The notes: generated from the sequence alone by a model not told the origin. A stretch of 64,000 nucleotides of DNA from Streptomyces nigrescens (GCA_024349765.1 AP026073.1:1302001-1366000); one strand, 5' to 3'; counted from the stretch's first letter, positions 35,377 through 44,534 are shown. Numbers and translations: made by a program.

Positions 35377-37572
35377 ATGGGCATCGGAATCACACCGGAC
35401 CACCGCGACCTGGCCGAGGCAGTGGGCGGCTGGGCCCGCCGGGCCGTGCCACCCGAAGAGGTCCGCACCCTCCTCGACACCACACCCGCCCGCACCGGAC
35501 GCCCCGCCCACTGGGACGGCCTCGCCGCACAGGGCCTGCTCGGCCTCCACCTCCCCGAGGCCGACGGCGGGGGCGGCGGCGACCTGCTCGACCTCGCCGT
35601 GGTCCTCGAAGAACTGGGCCGCGCCGCACTCCCCGGCCCCTACCTGCCCACCGTCCTCGCCGCCGCGCTGCTCCACCGAGGAGGCGCGCACCGGCACCTC
35701 GTACGGGCCCTCGCCACCGGCGAGCTGATCGGCGCGGTGGCGCTCGGCCCCGGCACGCTCACCGCCACCGGCACACCCGACGGCTACCTCCTCGACGGCA
35801 CCGCGCCCCCGGTCCTCGCCGGGGCCGACGCCGACCTCCTCGTGCTCGCCGCACGGACCGCGACCGGGACCGTCCACCTCGCCGTCGACGCCGCGGCGCT
35901 GACCGTACGCGTCCAGGAGAGCGCCGACCCGACCCGCCCGGTCGCCGAAGTCGGCGCGGACGGCGTGCCGGTGCCCGCGGACCGGCTGGTGGCCGTCGAC
36001 GACGCGCTCGTCCGCGACCTGGCCGGGGTGCTGTACGCCGCCGAGAGCTGCGGGACGGCGGCCTGGGCCCTCGCCACCGCCACCGAACACGCCCGGGTCC
36101 GCGAGCAGTTCGGCCGCCCCATCGGCCAGTTCCAGGCCGTCAAACACCTCTGCGCCGACATGCTCGTCCGCTGCGAACAGGCCCGCGCCCTGGTCTGGGA
36201 CGCGGCCCGCGCCCACCGCGAGCCGTCCGAGGTCCGCGGCCTGGTCGCCGCCCTCGCCACCGCCACCGCCCTCGACGCCGCCTTCAGCTGCGCCAAGGAC
36301 TGCATCCAGATCCTCGGCGGCATCGGCTTCACCTGGGAACACGACGCCCATCTGCACCTGCGCCGGGCGACCGCGGCCCGCCAGCTGCTCGGCGCCGGCG
36401 ACACCCACCGGCTGCGCGCCGCCGCCCTCGCCGCCGGCGGCGCCCGGCGCCCGCTGAGCCTCGAACTCCCTGCCGGGGCCGAGCAGTTCCGCACCGCGGC
36501 CCGCGAGGTCATCGACCGGGTGCGCGGCCTGGACCCCGCCGCCGTACGCCGCGAACTGGCCCCCACCGGATACGCCGCACCGCATCTCCCGCCGCCCTAC
36601 GGCCTGGGCGCCGGACCGGTCCAGCAGCTGGCCGTCCAGCAGGAACTGGCCGCCGCCCGGGTCACCGTCAGCGACCTGGGCATCGCCACCTGGGTCGTGC
36701 CCTCCCTGCTCGCCCACGGAACCCCCGAACAGCAGCAGCGCTACCTGATGCCGTCGCTGCGCGGGGAGATGCTGTGGTGCCAGCTGTTCTCCGAACCGGA
36801 GGCCGGATCGGACCTGGCCGGCCTGCGCACCCGCGCCGAGCGGGTGGACGGCCCCGACGGCCCCGGCTGGCGGATCAACGGGCAGAAGGTGTGGACCTCG
36901 GCCGCCCAGTGGGCCGACCACGGCATCCTGCTCGCCCGCACCGACCCGGACGCGCCCAAGCATCAGGGCCTGACCTTCTTCGTCGTCGACATGAAGACAC
37001 CCGGGATCGACGTCCGGCCGCTGAAGGAGATCACCGGCGAGGCGCTCTTCAACGAGGTCTACTTCGACGACGTGCTGCTGCCGGCCGACGCGGTGGTCGG
37101 CGCGACCGGCAACGGCTGGAAGGTGGCCCGCACCACCCTGGACAACGAACGCGTCCACATGGCCGACCAGTTGACCTTCGACACCGGACTGGCCGCGCTC
37201 CTCGTCCGCACCGCCGGCCTCGACGGCTCCGTACGGGCCCGGGTGGGCGCCCTGGCCGCCGAGGCGCACGCCCTGGCCTGCCTCACGCTGCGCACCACGC
37301 TCCAGCAGGTCTCCGGCCTCGAACCGGGCGCCGGCGCCAGCATCCGCAAGCTGGTGCAGACCCCGCACCAGCAGAAGGTCGCCGAACTGGCGCTGGAACT
37401 GCTCGGCCCGGACGGCGCGGTGCGCGAGGGCGCCGGTGAACGCGCCCTGCACGGCTTCCTGATGTCGCGCTGTCTGACCATCGCCGGCGGCACCACCCAG
37501 GTGCAGCGGAACGTGGTCGCCGAGCGGCTGCTCGGCCTGCCCCGCGACCCCGAGCCCCGCCCCCTCATCTGA
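35377..37572 (+). CDS. Fused double acyl-CoA dehydrogenase, FadE34/ChsE3-like
   Basis: A 731-residue protein with two acyl-CoA dehydrogenase domains in one chain. The first half (about 1-360) contains LHLPEADGGGGGDLLDLAVV, REQFGRPIGQFQAVKHLCAD and CIQILGGIGFTWEHDAHLHL. It has no SEPEAGSD segment. The second half (about 365-731) keeps LWCQLFSEPEAGSDLAGLR, GWRINGQKVWTSAAQWADHG and the C-terminal IAGGTTQVQRNVVAERLLG. FadE34/ChsE3 of M. tuberculosis has the same double layout, is KstR-controlled, and dehydrogenates the five-carbon side chain (C24) sterol-CoA. The ATG is 7 bases after a -10-like element, suggesting a leaderless mRNA. An Ltp1-like thiolase gene follows 77 bases later. Confidence 0.9.
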   Translation: MGIGITPDHRDLAEAVGGWARRAVPPEEVRTLLDTTPARTGRPAHWDGLAAQGLLGLHLPEADGGGGGDLLDLAVVLEELGRAALPGPYLPTVLAAALLHRGGAHRHLVRALATGELIGAVALGPGTLTATGTPDGYLLDGTAPPVLAGADADLLVLAARTATGTVHLAVDAAALTVRVQESADPTRPVAEVGADGVPVPADRLVAVDDALVRDLAGVLYAAESCGTAAWALATATEHARVREQFGRPIGQFQAVKHLCADMLVRCEQARALVWDAARAHREPSEVRGLVAALATATALDAAFSCAKDCIQILGGIGFTWEHDAHLHLRRATAARQLLGAGDTHRLRAAALAAGGARRPLSLELPAGAEQFRTAAREVIDRVRGLDPAAVRRELAPTGYAAPHLPPPYGLGAGPVQQLAVQQELAAARVTVSDLGIATWVVPSLLAHGTPEQQQRYLMPSLRGEMLWCQLFSEPEAGSDLAGLRTRAERVDGPDGPGWRINGQKVWTSAAQWADHGILLARTDPDAPKHQGLTFFVVDMKTPGIDVRPLKEITGEALFNEVYFDDVLLPADAVVGATGNGWKVARTTLDNERVHMADQLTFDTGLAALLVRTAGLDGSVRARVGALAAEAHALACLTLRTTLQQVSGLEPGAGASIRKLVQTPHQQKVAELALELLGPDGAVREGAGERALHGFLMSRCLTIAGGTTQVQRNVVAERLLGLPRDPEPRPLI

Positions 37573-37649
37573 CCCCGGCACACATCCGCCCCCCAGCACA
37601 CGTCCGCCCCCCCCCGCACGGCGCCCGGTGACCCACCAGGAGGACCTCC

Positions 37650-38843
37650 ATGTCAGGCACGGCGTACCTCATCGGCGTAGGGATGACGCACTTCGAGAAG
37701 CCCGAGACCCGCGAATGGCAGTACTGGGACATGGCCAAGGAGGCGGGCGAGGCCGCGCTCGCGGACGCCGGGATCGGCTACGACGCCGTCGAGCAGGTCC
37801 CGGTCGGCTACTGCCACCAGCCGTCCACGGCCGGTCAGCGCGCCGCCTACGAGCTGGGCCTGACCGGGGTCCCCGTCTACAACGTCAACAACAACTGCGC
37901 GACCGGCTCGACGGCGCTGATGATGGCCCGCCAGTTCGTCGCCTCGGGCCTCAACGACTGCGTGCTGGCGCTGGGCTTCGAGAAGATGAAGCGCGGTGCG
38001 CTGGGCGGCGGCGCGGCGGGAGGTGATTTCGCCGCTTCCCCGGTCGCCCGCCACTACGGCGTCATGGCGGCCGCGCACGGTTTCGACCGGACCCCGCCCA
38101 CCGCCCAGATCTTCGGCAACGCGGCCCGCGAGCACATGGAAAGGTACGGCACCACGGCCGAGCAACTGGCCGCGGTCGGCGCGAAGAACCACCGGCATTC
38201 CGCGCACAACCCCCGCGCCCAGTTCCGGGACGTCCACACGGTCGAGGAGGTGCTGGCCGCCAAGGTCATCCACCGTCCGCTGACCAAGCTCCAGTGTTCC
38301 CCGACGTCCGACGGCGCGGCCGCGGTGGTGGTCGCCTCCGAGCGGTTCGTCCGGGCGCACGAACTGGCCGACCGGGCGGTGGAGATCGTCGCCCAGGCGA
38401 TGACCACCGACACCGAGGAGAGCTTCGCCGCCGGCTCCTGCATCGACGTCGTCGGCAAGCCGATGTCGCGGGCCGCGGCCCGGCAGGTCTACGAGGCGTC
38501 CGGGCTCGGCATCGAGGACGTGGACGTCATCGAGCTGCACGACTGCTTCTCGATCAACGAGTTGCTGACGTACGAGGCGCTGGGCATGTGCGCGGACGGC
38601 GAGTCGGGGAAGCTGGTCGCCGACGGGGCCACCACGTACGGCGGCCGCTGGGTGGTCAACCCGTCCGGCGGCCTGATCTCGAAGGGCCACCCCCTGGGCG
38701 CGACCGGCCTCGCCCAGGCCGCCGAACTCGTCTGGCAACTCCGCGGCACGGCCGGCGCCCGGCAGGTCCCCGGCGCCCGCGTGGGCCTGGCCCACAACAT
38801 CGGCCTGGGCGGCGCGGCGGTGGTGACGCTGCTGCGGAGGTGA
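37650..38843 (+). CDS. SCP-x/Ltp1-like lipid-transfer thiolase
   Basis: A 397-residue thiolase-like protein. The nucleophile is Cys83 in [18 protein letters not shown]. His347 is in [17 protein letters not shown] and His382 in [14 protein letters not shown], and [20 protein letters not shown] is the SCP-x form of the NEAF segment. [20 protein letters not shown] and [20 protein letters not shown] follow M. tuberculosis Ltp1 closely. Such proteins are called lipid-transfer proteins but have thiolase or aldolase folds; sterol-cluster members cleave or bind sterol-CoA intermediates. The start [15 protein letters not shown] has AGGAGG upstream. It is probably co-transcribed with the fused acyl-CoA dehydrogenase. 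Confidence 0.9.
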   Translation: MSGTAYLIGVGMTHFEKPETREWQYWDMAKEAGEAALADAGIGYDAVEQVPVGYCHQPSTAGQRAAYELGLTGVPVYNVNNNCATGSTALMMARQFVASGLNDCVLALGFEKMKRGALGGGAAGGDFAASPVARHYGVMAAAHGFDRTPPTAQIFGNAAREHMERYGTTAEQLAAVGAKNHRHSAHNPRAQFRDVHTVEEVLAAKVIHRPLTKLQCSPTSDGAAAVVVASERFVRAHELADRAVEIVAQAMTTDTEESFAAGSCIDVVGKPMSRAAARQVYEASGLGIEDVDVIELHDCFSINELLTYEALGMCADGESGKLVADGATTYGGRWVVNPSGGLISKGHPLGATGLAQAAELVWQLRGTAGARQVPGARVGLAHNIGLGGAAVVTLLRR

Positions 38844-38901
38844 GGCCGGGCGGCCACGCGACCTTCCGTCCGCGCGCCCGTCGGTAACGCGTTAACTCCC
38901 G

Positions 38902-38930
38902 CCCCGAAGCGGGTAGTTGGCCCTTCGGGG
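38902..38930 (+). terminator. Possible terminator after the thiolase gene
   Basis: CCCCGAAG (38902-38909) pairs with CTTCGGGG (38923-38930) over a 13-nt loop, 59 bases past the stop. A palindromic TAACGCGTTA lies just before it at 38885-38894. Confidence 0.45.
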
Positions 38931-39104
38931 GCCCTTGCGACCCTTAGGGGACCGCCACCCCCAACCCCTACGGACCCGCCCCCGCCCCGCCCCGCCCCGC
39001 CTTTCGACGTGTGCGCCCCCGCCCTCCGCCCTCCGACCTAGGACCCCGGTCAGGTGGCGTATGCACCGATATCCCGATGCGGGGGGTGCGGGGTCGATGC
39101 GAGC

Positions 39105-40553
39105 ATGGTCCGCATGCCCCCGATAGCCGAGTCCGCCACCCTGCCCACGACCTCCCGCCGGAGCGCCGCACCGGCCTGGCTGGTGATGCTGCTGGTCTGC
39201 GCCGGACAGTTCCTGGTCGTGCTGGACGTCTCCGTGGTGAACGTGGCGCTGCCCGCCGTACGGACCGGTCTGGGGCTGAGCGAGCTGGGCCTGCAGTGGA
39301 TCGTCAACGCGTACGTGATCACCTTCGCCGGCTTCATGCTGCTCGGCGGTCGGGCCGCCGACCTCTTCGGCCGTAAGCGGATCTTCGTCGTCGGGCTGGC
39401 GCTGTTCACCCTGGCGAGCCTGGGCGGCGGACTGGCCCAGCAGCCCTGGCAGTTGATCGCGGCCCGTACGGTCCAGGGCATCGGCGCCGCCGTGCTCTCG
39501 CCGGCCACCCTCACCATCCTCACCACGTCGTTCCCGGCCGGCCGGGCCCGTACCCGCGCGATCGCCACCTGGACGGCGGTCGGTGCCGGCGGCGGCGCGG
39601 TGGGCGGTCTGGTCGGCGGGGTGCTCACCGAGTACCTGTCGTGGCGCTGGGTGCTGCTGATCAACGTGCCGGTCGGGGCGCTGGTGCTGACCGGTGCGGT
39701 GCTGTGGCTCACCGAGAGCCGGCAGGGCGCGGCCCGACGGCTCGACGTGCCCGGTGCGCTGCTGGTGACCGGCGGGCTGGGGCTGGTCGCGTACGGGATC
39801 GTGCAGACCGAGACGGACGGCTGGGCGTCGGCGTCCGCGCTGGTGCCGCTGGCCGCCGGGCTGCTCGTGATCGCCGCCTTCCTCGCCGTCGAGGCGCGGG
39901 CCAAGGCGCCGCTGATGCCGCTGGGGCTGTTCCGGCTGCGCTCGGTGTCCTCGGCGAACGCGGCGATGGTGCTGGCCGGCGCCGCGATGTTCTCGATGTG
40001 GTACTTCCTGTCGCTCTACGTCCAGAACGTGCTCGGCTACCGACCGCTGCAGGCGGGGCTCTCCTTCATCCCGCACTCGCTGTCCATCGTCCTGGGCTCC
40101 AAGATCGGGCCGCGGCTGATGAACCGGCTGGGCGCCAAGACCCTGGCCGTCACCGGCGCGGTGATCTCCGCGTCCGGCATGGTCTGGCAGGGCACGATGG
40201 ACGTCCACGGAACCTACCTCGGCACGATCCTCGGCCCCGGCATCCTGATGGCGCTGGGCGCCGGCCTGACCGCGACGCCGGTCGCCGCCATCGCCACCTC
40301 CGGCGCCGACCCGGCCGACCAGGGCCTGGTCTCCGGCCTGATCAACACCTCCCGGCAGATGGGCGGCGCCCTGGGCCTGTCGATCCTGTCCACCGTCGCC
40401 GCCTCCCGCATCGAGGCGGGCCACGGCGCGAAGGCGGCGCTGGCCGACGGCTACGGGCTGGCCTTCCAGGTCGGTTCGGGAGTGCTGCTGGGCAGCATCC
40501 TGCTGATGCTGCTCGCCCTGCCGCGGCGCCGCGCGGACGTGGCCACCGGCTAG
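39105..40553 (+). CDS. DHA2-family MFS transporter (EmrB/QacA-like)
   Basis: A 482-residue, 14-helix drug:H+ antiporter. Motif D1 is seen in FLVVLDVSVVNVALPAVR, motif A in LLGGRAADLFGRKRIFVVG, and ARTVQGIGAAVLSPATLTIL and GGVLTEYLSWRWVLLINVPV (motif C region) are typical of the DHA2 branch. It exports toxic or self-made compounds across the inner membrane. ATGs at 39105 (MVRMPPIAES) and 39114 (MPPIAES) are both possible; neither has a strong ribosome-binding site. It stands alone and converges on the response-regulator gene. The substrate is not predictable. Unlike the exporter at the left edge it has no C-terminal regulator domain. Confidence 0.88.
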   Translation: MVRMPPIAESATLPTTSRRSAAPAWLVMLLVCAGQFLVVLDVSVVNVALPAVRTGLGLSELGLQWIVNAYVITFAGFMLLGGRAADLFGRKRIFVVGLALFTLASLGGGLAQQPWQLIAARTVQGIGAAVLSPATLTILTTSFPAGRARTRAIATWTAVGAGGGAVGGLVGGVLTEYLSWRWVLLINVPVGALVLTGAVLWLTESRQGAARRLDVPGALLVTGGLGLVAYGIVQTETDGWASASALVPLAAGLLVIAAFLAVEARAKAPLMPLGLFRLRSVSSANAAMVLAGAAMFSMWYFLSLYVQNVLGYRPLQAGLSFIPHSLSIVLGSKIGPRLMNRLGAKTLAVTGAVISASGMVWQGTMDVHGTYLGTILGPGILMALGAGLTATPVAAIATSGADPADQGLVSGLINTSRQMGGALGLSILSTVAASRIEAGHGAKAALADGYGLAFQVGSGVLLGSILLMLLALPRRRADVATG

Positions 40554-40581
40554 GGGCGAGCGGCCGTCCCCGGGCGCCGGG

Positions 40582-41187
40582 CTACAGCCACCCGTTCTGC
40601 CGCGCCGCCCGTACCGCCTCCATACGGTTGCGGGTCCCGGTCTTGCCGATCGCCGCGGAGAGGTAGTTGCGGACCGTGGCCTGGGAGAGGTGGAGCTTGC
40701 CGGCGATGTCGGAGACGGTGGCGCCGTCCACCGCGGCGGTCAGCACGTCCCGCTCGCGCTGGGTCAGCGGATTGGGCCCGGCGCTGAGCGCCGCCGCGGC
40801 CAGCCCGGGGTCGATCACCCGCTCCCCGGCGAGGACCCGGCGGATCGCCGCCGCCAGGTCCTCCACCGGGCCGTCCTTCACCAGGAAGCCGGACGCCCCG
40901 GCCTCCATGGCGCGGCGCAGATAGCCGGGCCGCCCGAAGGTCGTGACGATCAGGACCTTGCACGACGGCAGCGCGTCGCGCAGATCGGCCGCGGCGTCCA
41001 GCCCGCTGCGCCCGGGGAGTTCGATGTCCAGGAGGGCGATGTCGGGACGGGCCTCCAACGCGGCCGGAACGATCCGGTCGCCCGCCGCGACCTGCGCCAC
41101 GACCTGCATGTCCTCTTCCAGGTCGAGCAGCAGCGCCAGCGCGCCCCGCATCATCCCCTGGTCCTCCGCGAGCAGGACCTTGATCAC
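40582..41187 (-). CDS. NarL/LuxR-family response regulator
   Basis: A 201-residue two-component response regulator. The receiver domain has the acidic pair in LLAEDQGMMRGAL, phospho-acceptor Asp54 in IALLDIELPGRSGLD, a Thr switch in VLIVTTFGRPGYL and Lys in GFLVKDGPVEDL. The C-terminal LuxR helix-turn-helix is LTQRERDVLTAAVDGATVSD followed by KLHLSQATVRNYLSAAIGK. It overlaps the sensor kinase gene by 4 bases (ATGA). DesR-like regulators of this type often control a neighbouring ABC exporter; the ABC-2 genes lie directly upstream here, and a TGACA-AA-TGTCA dyad in their promoter is a candidate site. Confidence 0.92.
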   Translation of the reverse strand: MIKVLLAEDQGMMRGALALLLDLEEDMQVVAQVAAGDRIVPAALEARPDIALLDIELPGRSGLDAAADLRDALPSCKVLIVTTFGRPGYLRRAMEAGASGFLVKDGPVEDLAAAIRRVLAGERVIDPGLAAAALSAGPNPLTQRERDVLTAAVDGATVSDIAGKLHLSQATVRNYLSAAIGKTGTRNRMEAVRAARQNGWL

Positions 41188-42572
41188 CTGGTCAGCCCTT
41201 CCCTCTCCGTCTCCGTCATCTCCCCCGTGCCGACCGGGAGTTCGGCGGTCACCCGGAAGCCGCGCCGGCCGTCGGGGCCGCTGCTCAGTGTGCCGCCGGC
41301 CGCTGCCAGCCGTTCGGCCAGGCCCTTCAGACCGGTGCCGCCGACCGGGCCCGGAGCTCCGGGCGACGCGGCGGCACCGTCCGCGGGGGCCGTACCGGCG
41401 GCGTCAGCGTCGCGCCCGGGGACGCGGTCGCGGAACCAGGTGCGGCCGGCCGCCGGGGCCGCACCGGAGCTTACGGGACCCCGGCCGTCGTCCGTGATCG
41501 TCAGCCGGACCCGCTCCTCGTCGGCGTGCACCGCGATCTCGCAGCGGGTGGCGCCGCTGTGCCGGAGCGCGTTGGTCACGCCCTCGCGGACCACCCAGCC
41601 CAGCAGCGCACCCGCCTGCGGGGGCAGTGGCGGCCCGGCCTGCCGGACGACGGCTTCGATGCCGGCCGCCTCCAGCGCCGAACGGGCGCGGTCCAGTTCG
41701 GTGCTGAGGCTGCCCTCGCGGTAACCGGTGACCGCCTCGCGGATCTCGGTCAGCGCCTGCCGGCCGACCGCCTCGATGTCCGCGGCCTGGGTGAGCGCCG
41801 CGTCCAGATCGCGCGGCGCCAGCCGGCGCACCGCCTCGGCCTTGACCACGACCAGGGACATCGTGTGCCCCAGCAGATCGTGCAGGTCGCGGGAGAAGCG
41901 CAGCCGCTCCTTCTCCACGGCGCTGCGGGCCAGTTCCTGCCGGGTGGCCTTCAGTTCCTGGATGGTGTCGAACAGGCTGAGCACCGTGGACGTCACCATG
42001 CCGGAGAGGAACGTGCCGTAGCCGACGCCGAACGAGTCGCCGGGGTCGCCGGCCTGCCAGCCGGACAGGAACCCGGCCGTACCGCTGAGCGTGATCAGCC
42101 ACACCGCGAGCTTCTTGCCGCGCAGCGCGCGGACCGTGCCGGAGGCCAGCGACAGCAGCGGGAAGAACAGGAACCAGCTGCCGCCGAACCCGAGCGCGAT
42201 GGCGAACGTGACCGCGGTGAGCGCGCCCAGGGCGACGACCGGGTAGCGGGTGTCGCGCAGCCGCGGGCTGAAGGCCGACAGGATGACGGTGAGGTAGAGG
42301 GAGTTGAAGGCGAGCAGTCCGAGCCCGGCCAGCCAGGGGTTGCCGGTCTTGCCCTGCACGATGTTGGAGAAGGCGCCCAGCCCCATCAGCAGCCAGGGCA
42401 GGAAGCTGTATTTGCCCGGGCCCCTGTCGAGCTTCCTGCCGCGCCGCCCGGCCGCACACGACGTGCCGTCGCCGCCGGCCGCCCCGTCCGTCCCCGTCGC
42501 CCCGCCGGGCGTCCGGCCGGCGGGGTCCTGCTCTGTGGTCTGCTGCACCGTCGTTTCCCAGATCTGCGCCAT
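41184..42572 (-). CDS. Sensor histidine kinase (HisKA_3 type)
   Basis: A 462-residue membrane sensor kinase. Five or six transmembrane helices precede the kinase core, for example PWLLMGLGAFSNIV and ALTAVTFAIALGFGGSWFLF. The dimerisation and phosphorylation helix is EKERLRFSRDLHDLLGHTMS, with the phospho-His in RDLHDLLGH. The ATPase N box region is GWVVREGVTNALRHSGATRC and the G box VRLTITDDGRG plus GGTGLKGLAERLAAAGG. A long Ala/Gly/Pro-rich insert separates the ATPase lobes (about residues 365-415). It is coupled to the response regulator (ATGA) and follows the ABC-2 permease gene by 6 bases, so all four genes form one operon. The signal may be membrane state or a drug; unproven. Confidence 0.9.
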   Translation of the reverse strand: MAQIWETTVQQTTEQDPAGRTPGGATGTDGAAGGDGTSCAAGRRGRKLDRGPGKYSFLPWLLMGLGAFSNIVQGKTGNPWLAGLGLLAFNSLYLTVILSAFSPRLRDTRYPVVALGALTAVTFAIALGFGGSWFLFFPLLSLASGTVRALRGKKLAVWLITLSGTAGFLSGWQAGDPGDSFGVGYGTFLSGMVTSTVLSLFDTIQELKATRQELARSAVEKERLRFSRDLHDLLGHTMSLVVVKAEAVRRLAPRDLDAALTQAADIEAVGRQALTEIREAVTGYREGSLSTELDRARSALEAAGIEAVVRQAGPPLPPQAGALLGWVVREGVTNALRHSGATRCEIAVHADEERVRLTITDDGRGPVSSGAAPAAGRTWFRDRVPGRDADAAGTAPADGAAASPGAPGPVGGTGLKGLAERLAAAGGTLSSGPDGRRGFRVTAELPVGTGEMTETEREGLTR

Positions 42573-42578
42573 CGCCTG

Positions 42579-43310
42579 TCACACCGTCCGTGCGGCCCGG
42601 CGGTACGCGTACACCGCGTAGGTGCCGAAGACTGCCAGCCAGGCGGCCAGCACCGCCACTGCGGCGAGGCTCGGTGCGCCGCCCTCGGTGACGCTCCGGC
42701 CGAGTTCGGCGAAGCGGTTGCCGGGCGTCCAGGCCGACAGGGCGCGCAGCCAGCCGGGGAACAGCTCGGCCGGGAACCACAGTCCGCCGACGATCGACAG
42801 CAGCAGCATGCAGCCGGTGTTGACCACACCGGTGGACTGCGCCGAGAGGCGGTAGCCGTTGCCCAGCCCGAGCAGGGTGAACGGGGCGGTGCCGAGCCAC
42901 AGCAGGCCCGCCAGCGCGGCCCACTGCCAGGCCGGCATCCGGATGCCGTTGACCAGCGCGCCCACCAGCAGCACCGCGACGATGGCCGGCAGCACCGTCA
43001 CCGACCCGGTCAGTCCGCGGCCCACCACGGCCCGCAGCGGCCCCATCGGGGTGATCCGCAGCTGCCGCAGCCAGCCCAGTTGCTTGTCCTCGGCGACGCC
43101 GGTGCCGGTGCCGATCGCCGCGCCCAGCGCGCCGTACGCGGCCATCCCGACCATCGAGGCGGTCTTCCAGCCCATGTCGGCGCCGCCGGGGCCGGCGCCG
43201 ATGTTGGTCATCAGGACGTACATCAGCACCGGCATCCCGATGCCGAAGATCACGAAGCCGCGGTCGCGCAGCGTGCGGCGGACTTCGAGACGGAGGTAGC
43301 CGAGCATCAC
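42579..43310 (-). CDS. ABC-2 type exporter permease
   Basis: A 243-residue membrane protein with six helices, typical of ABC-2 permeases: an N-terminal [20 protein letters not shown] amphipathic opening, then FGIGMPVLMYVLMTNIGAG, LRQLRITPMGPLRAVVGRGL and AELFPGWLRALSAWTPGNRF, the pre-final-helix pattern of the family. It pairs with the ATP-binding protein encoded upstream (ATGA overlap) to export a lipid, peptide or drug. The ABC genes precede the kinase and regulator genes in one run on the minus strand. The substrate is unknown. Confidence 0.9.
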   Translation of the reverse strand: MMLGYLRLEVRRTLRDRGFVIFGIGMPVLMYVLMTNIGAGPGGADMGWKTASMVGMAAYGALGAAIGTGTGVAEDKQLGWLRQLRITPMGPLRAVVGRGLTGSVTVLPAIVAVLLVGALVNGIRMPAWQWAALAGLLWLGTAPFTLLGLGNGYRLSAQSTGVVNTGCMLLLSIVGGLWFPAELFPGWLRALSAWTPGNRFAELGRSVTEGGAPSLAAVAVLAAWLAVFGTYAVYAYRRAARTV

Positions 43311-44332
43311 GCGGTCTCCTTCAGGGCGTCGTGGTTCGGGGCGTCGTGGTTCGGGGCGTCGGCGTTCGCGCCGTCGGGGGAGGTGAGGGTGAGGAAGGCG
43401 TCCTCCAGGCTGGCGGCGGTGACCTCCAGGCCGCGGACCAGGCCCAGTCCGGCCAGCGCCAGGACGGTGGCGTCGGAGTCCGCCGTCCGCAGCAGGGCAC
43501 GGTCGCCGCGGACCTCCACGCTGTGCACGCCGGGCAGTGTGGACAGCGGCGCGGTCGGCGCGCCCGCGAGGTCGAAGGAGACCAGCGACCCGCCGGCCCG
43601 CCGCTTGATCGCCTCGCCGCTGCCGTCGGCGACCACCCGGCCCCGGTCGATCACCACGATCCGGTCGGCGTGGTCGTCGGCCTCCTCCAGGTAGTGGGTG
43701 GAGAAGACGATGGTGTTGCCGCGCCGGGCGTAGGCCCGCATCGCGCGCCAGAACGTCCGGCGGGCCTCCACGTCCAGGGCCGCGGTCGGCTCGTCGAGGA
43801 CCAGCAGGTCGGGGTTGCCGGCCAGCGCCACCGCGAACCGGACGCGCTGGGCCTGGCCGCCGGAGAGCCGGTCCACCCGCCGCCCGGCGAACTCGGCCAG
43901 GCCCGCCAGCTCCAGCGCCTCGGCGACGTCCATCGGTCGCGGGTAGGTGGCGGCCACGAAGCCGACCAGTTCGCGGACGGTGACCCGGGGGATGGCCTTG
44001 CCGTCCTGCAGCATCGCCCCGACCCGGCCGGCCCGTACGGCGGTCTCCGGCTCGCCGCCGAACAGCCGTACCGTGCCCGAGGAGGGCGGCAGCAGCCCCA
44101 GCAGCATGTTCAGGGTGGTGGACTTGCCGGCGCCGTTGCGGCCGAGCAGCGCCACCGTCTCGCCGGCGGCGATCCGCAGGTCGATGCCGTCCACGGCCCG
44201 CACCGCGCCGTAACTCCGGGTGACGCCGGAGAACGCCACGGCCGTCCCGTCGCCGCCCCGCCCCACCGGACTCACCTGCGCCGTCTGCCGTGCCCTGCCC
44301 GGTGTCGTCTCCGGTGTCGTCCCCGGTGTCAT
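43307..44332 (-). CDS. ABC exporter ATP-binding protein
   Basis: A 341-residue ABC ATPase. Walker A is [20 protein letters not shown], the Q loop lies in [17 protein letters not shown], the signature is [17 protein letters not shown] and Walker B is [18 protein letters not shown], with the switch His in [16 protein letters not shown]. The C-terminal accessory domain matches DrrA-like drug exporters. The last residues contain a duplicated PNHDA unit encoded by a short direct repeat (43325-43360). The start [16 protein letters not shown] has AAGGGGG upstream; the first about 40 residues are Thr/Pro-rich and non-conserved. It overlaps the permease gene by 4 bases. Confidence 0.92.
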   Translation of the reverse strand: MTPGTTPETTPGRARQTAQVSPVGRGGDGTAVAFSGVTRSYGAVRAVDGIDLRIAAGETVALLGRNGAGKSTTLNMLLGLLPPSSGTVRLFGGEPETAVRAGRVGAMLQDGKAIPRVTVRELVGFVAATYPRPMDVAEALELAGLAEFAGRRVDRLSGGQAQRVRFAVALAGNPDLLVLDEPTAALDVEARRTFWRAMRAYARRGNTIVFSTHYLEEADDHADRIVVIDRGRVVADGSGEAIKRRAGGSLVSFDLAGAPTAPLSTLPGVHSVEVRGDRALLRTADSDATVLALAGLGLVRGLEVTAASLEDAFLTLTSPDGANADAPNHDAPNHDALKETA

Positions 44333-44416
44333 GTCCGCCCCCTTCGGTCGTTTCCTGTCCAAGACGTTACGGAGCGTGGGCGGGCCGGGGCAGGGGCGAA
44401 TGTGGGTGATGCCCCC

Positions 44417-44428
44417 TGACAAATGTCA
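44417..44428. promoter_or_regulatory. Dyad TGACA-AA-TGTCA upstream of the ABC/two-component operon
   Basis: A perfect 5-bp inverted repeat with a 2-base spacer, 85-96 bases before the ABC ATPase start codon. It is a candidate site for the NarL-type regulator encoded in the same operon. Confidence 0.45.
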
Positions 44429-44457
44429 TGGGTGCGGACCGCGGCCGCGACGCGTTT

Positions 44458-44472
44458 CTGACATACCGTCAG
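44458..44472. promoter_or_regulatory. Recurrent dyad CTGACATACCGTCAG upstream of maoC
   Basis: Arms CTGAC/GTCAG with spacer ATACC, 48 bases before the KstR box of the maoC promoter. Confidence 0.58.
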
Positions 44473-44520
44473 GGGGCTTCCCGGTGTCGGGCGGATCGGC
44501 TATACATGAAGGCCATCGGC

Positions 44521-44534
44521 TAGAACGCGTTCTA
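44521..44534. promoter_or_regulatory. KstR box upstream of maoC (perfect palindrome)
   Basis: TAGAACGCGTTCTA is fully palindromic and matches TnnAACnnGTTnnA. It lies 187 bases before the maoC start codon, so a leader of about 150-180 bases is expected. Confidence 0.9.

Noticed and set aside
35251-37599. 782-codon minus-strand open frame opposite the fused acyl-CoA dehydrogenase gene
   Set aside because: High-GC antisense artefact: Gly/Ala/Val/Glu-rich with no domain; the plus strand carries unmistakable motifs.
38883-38896. KstR-like box around TAACGCGTTA after the Ltp1-like gene
   Set aside because: Only the inner AAC and GTT agree; both outer fixed bases mismatch, and the site lies between a gene end and a terminator.
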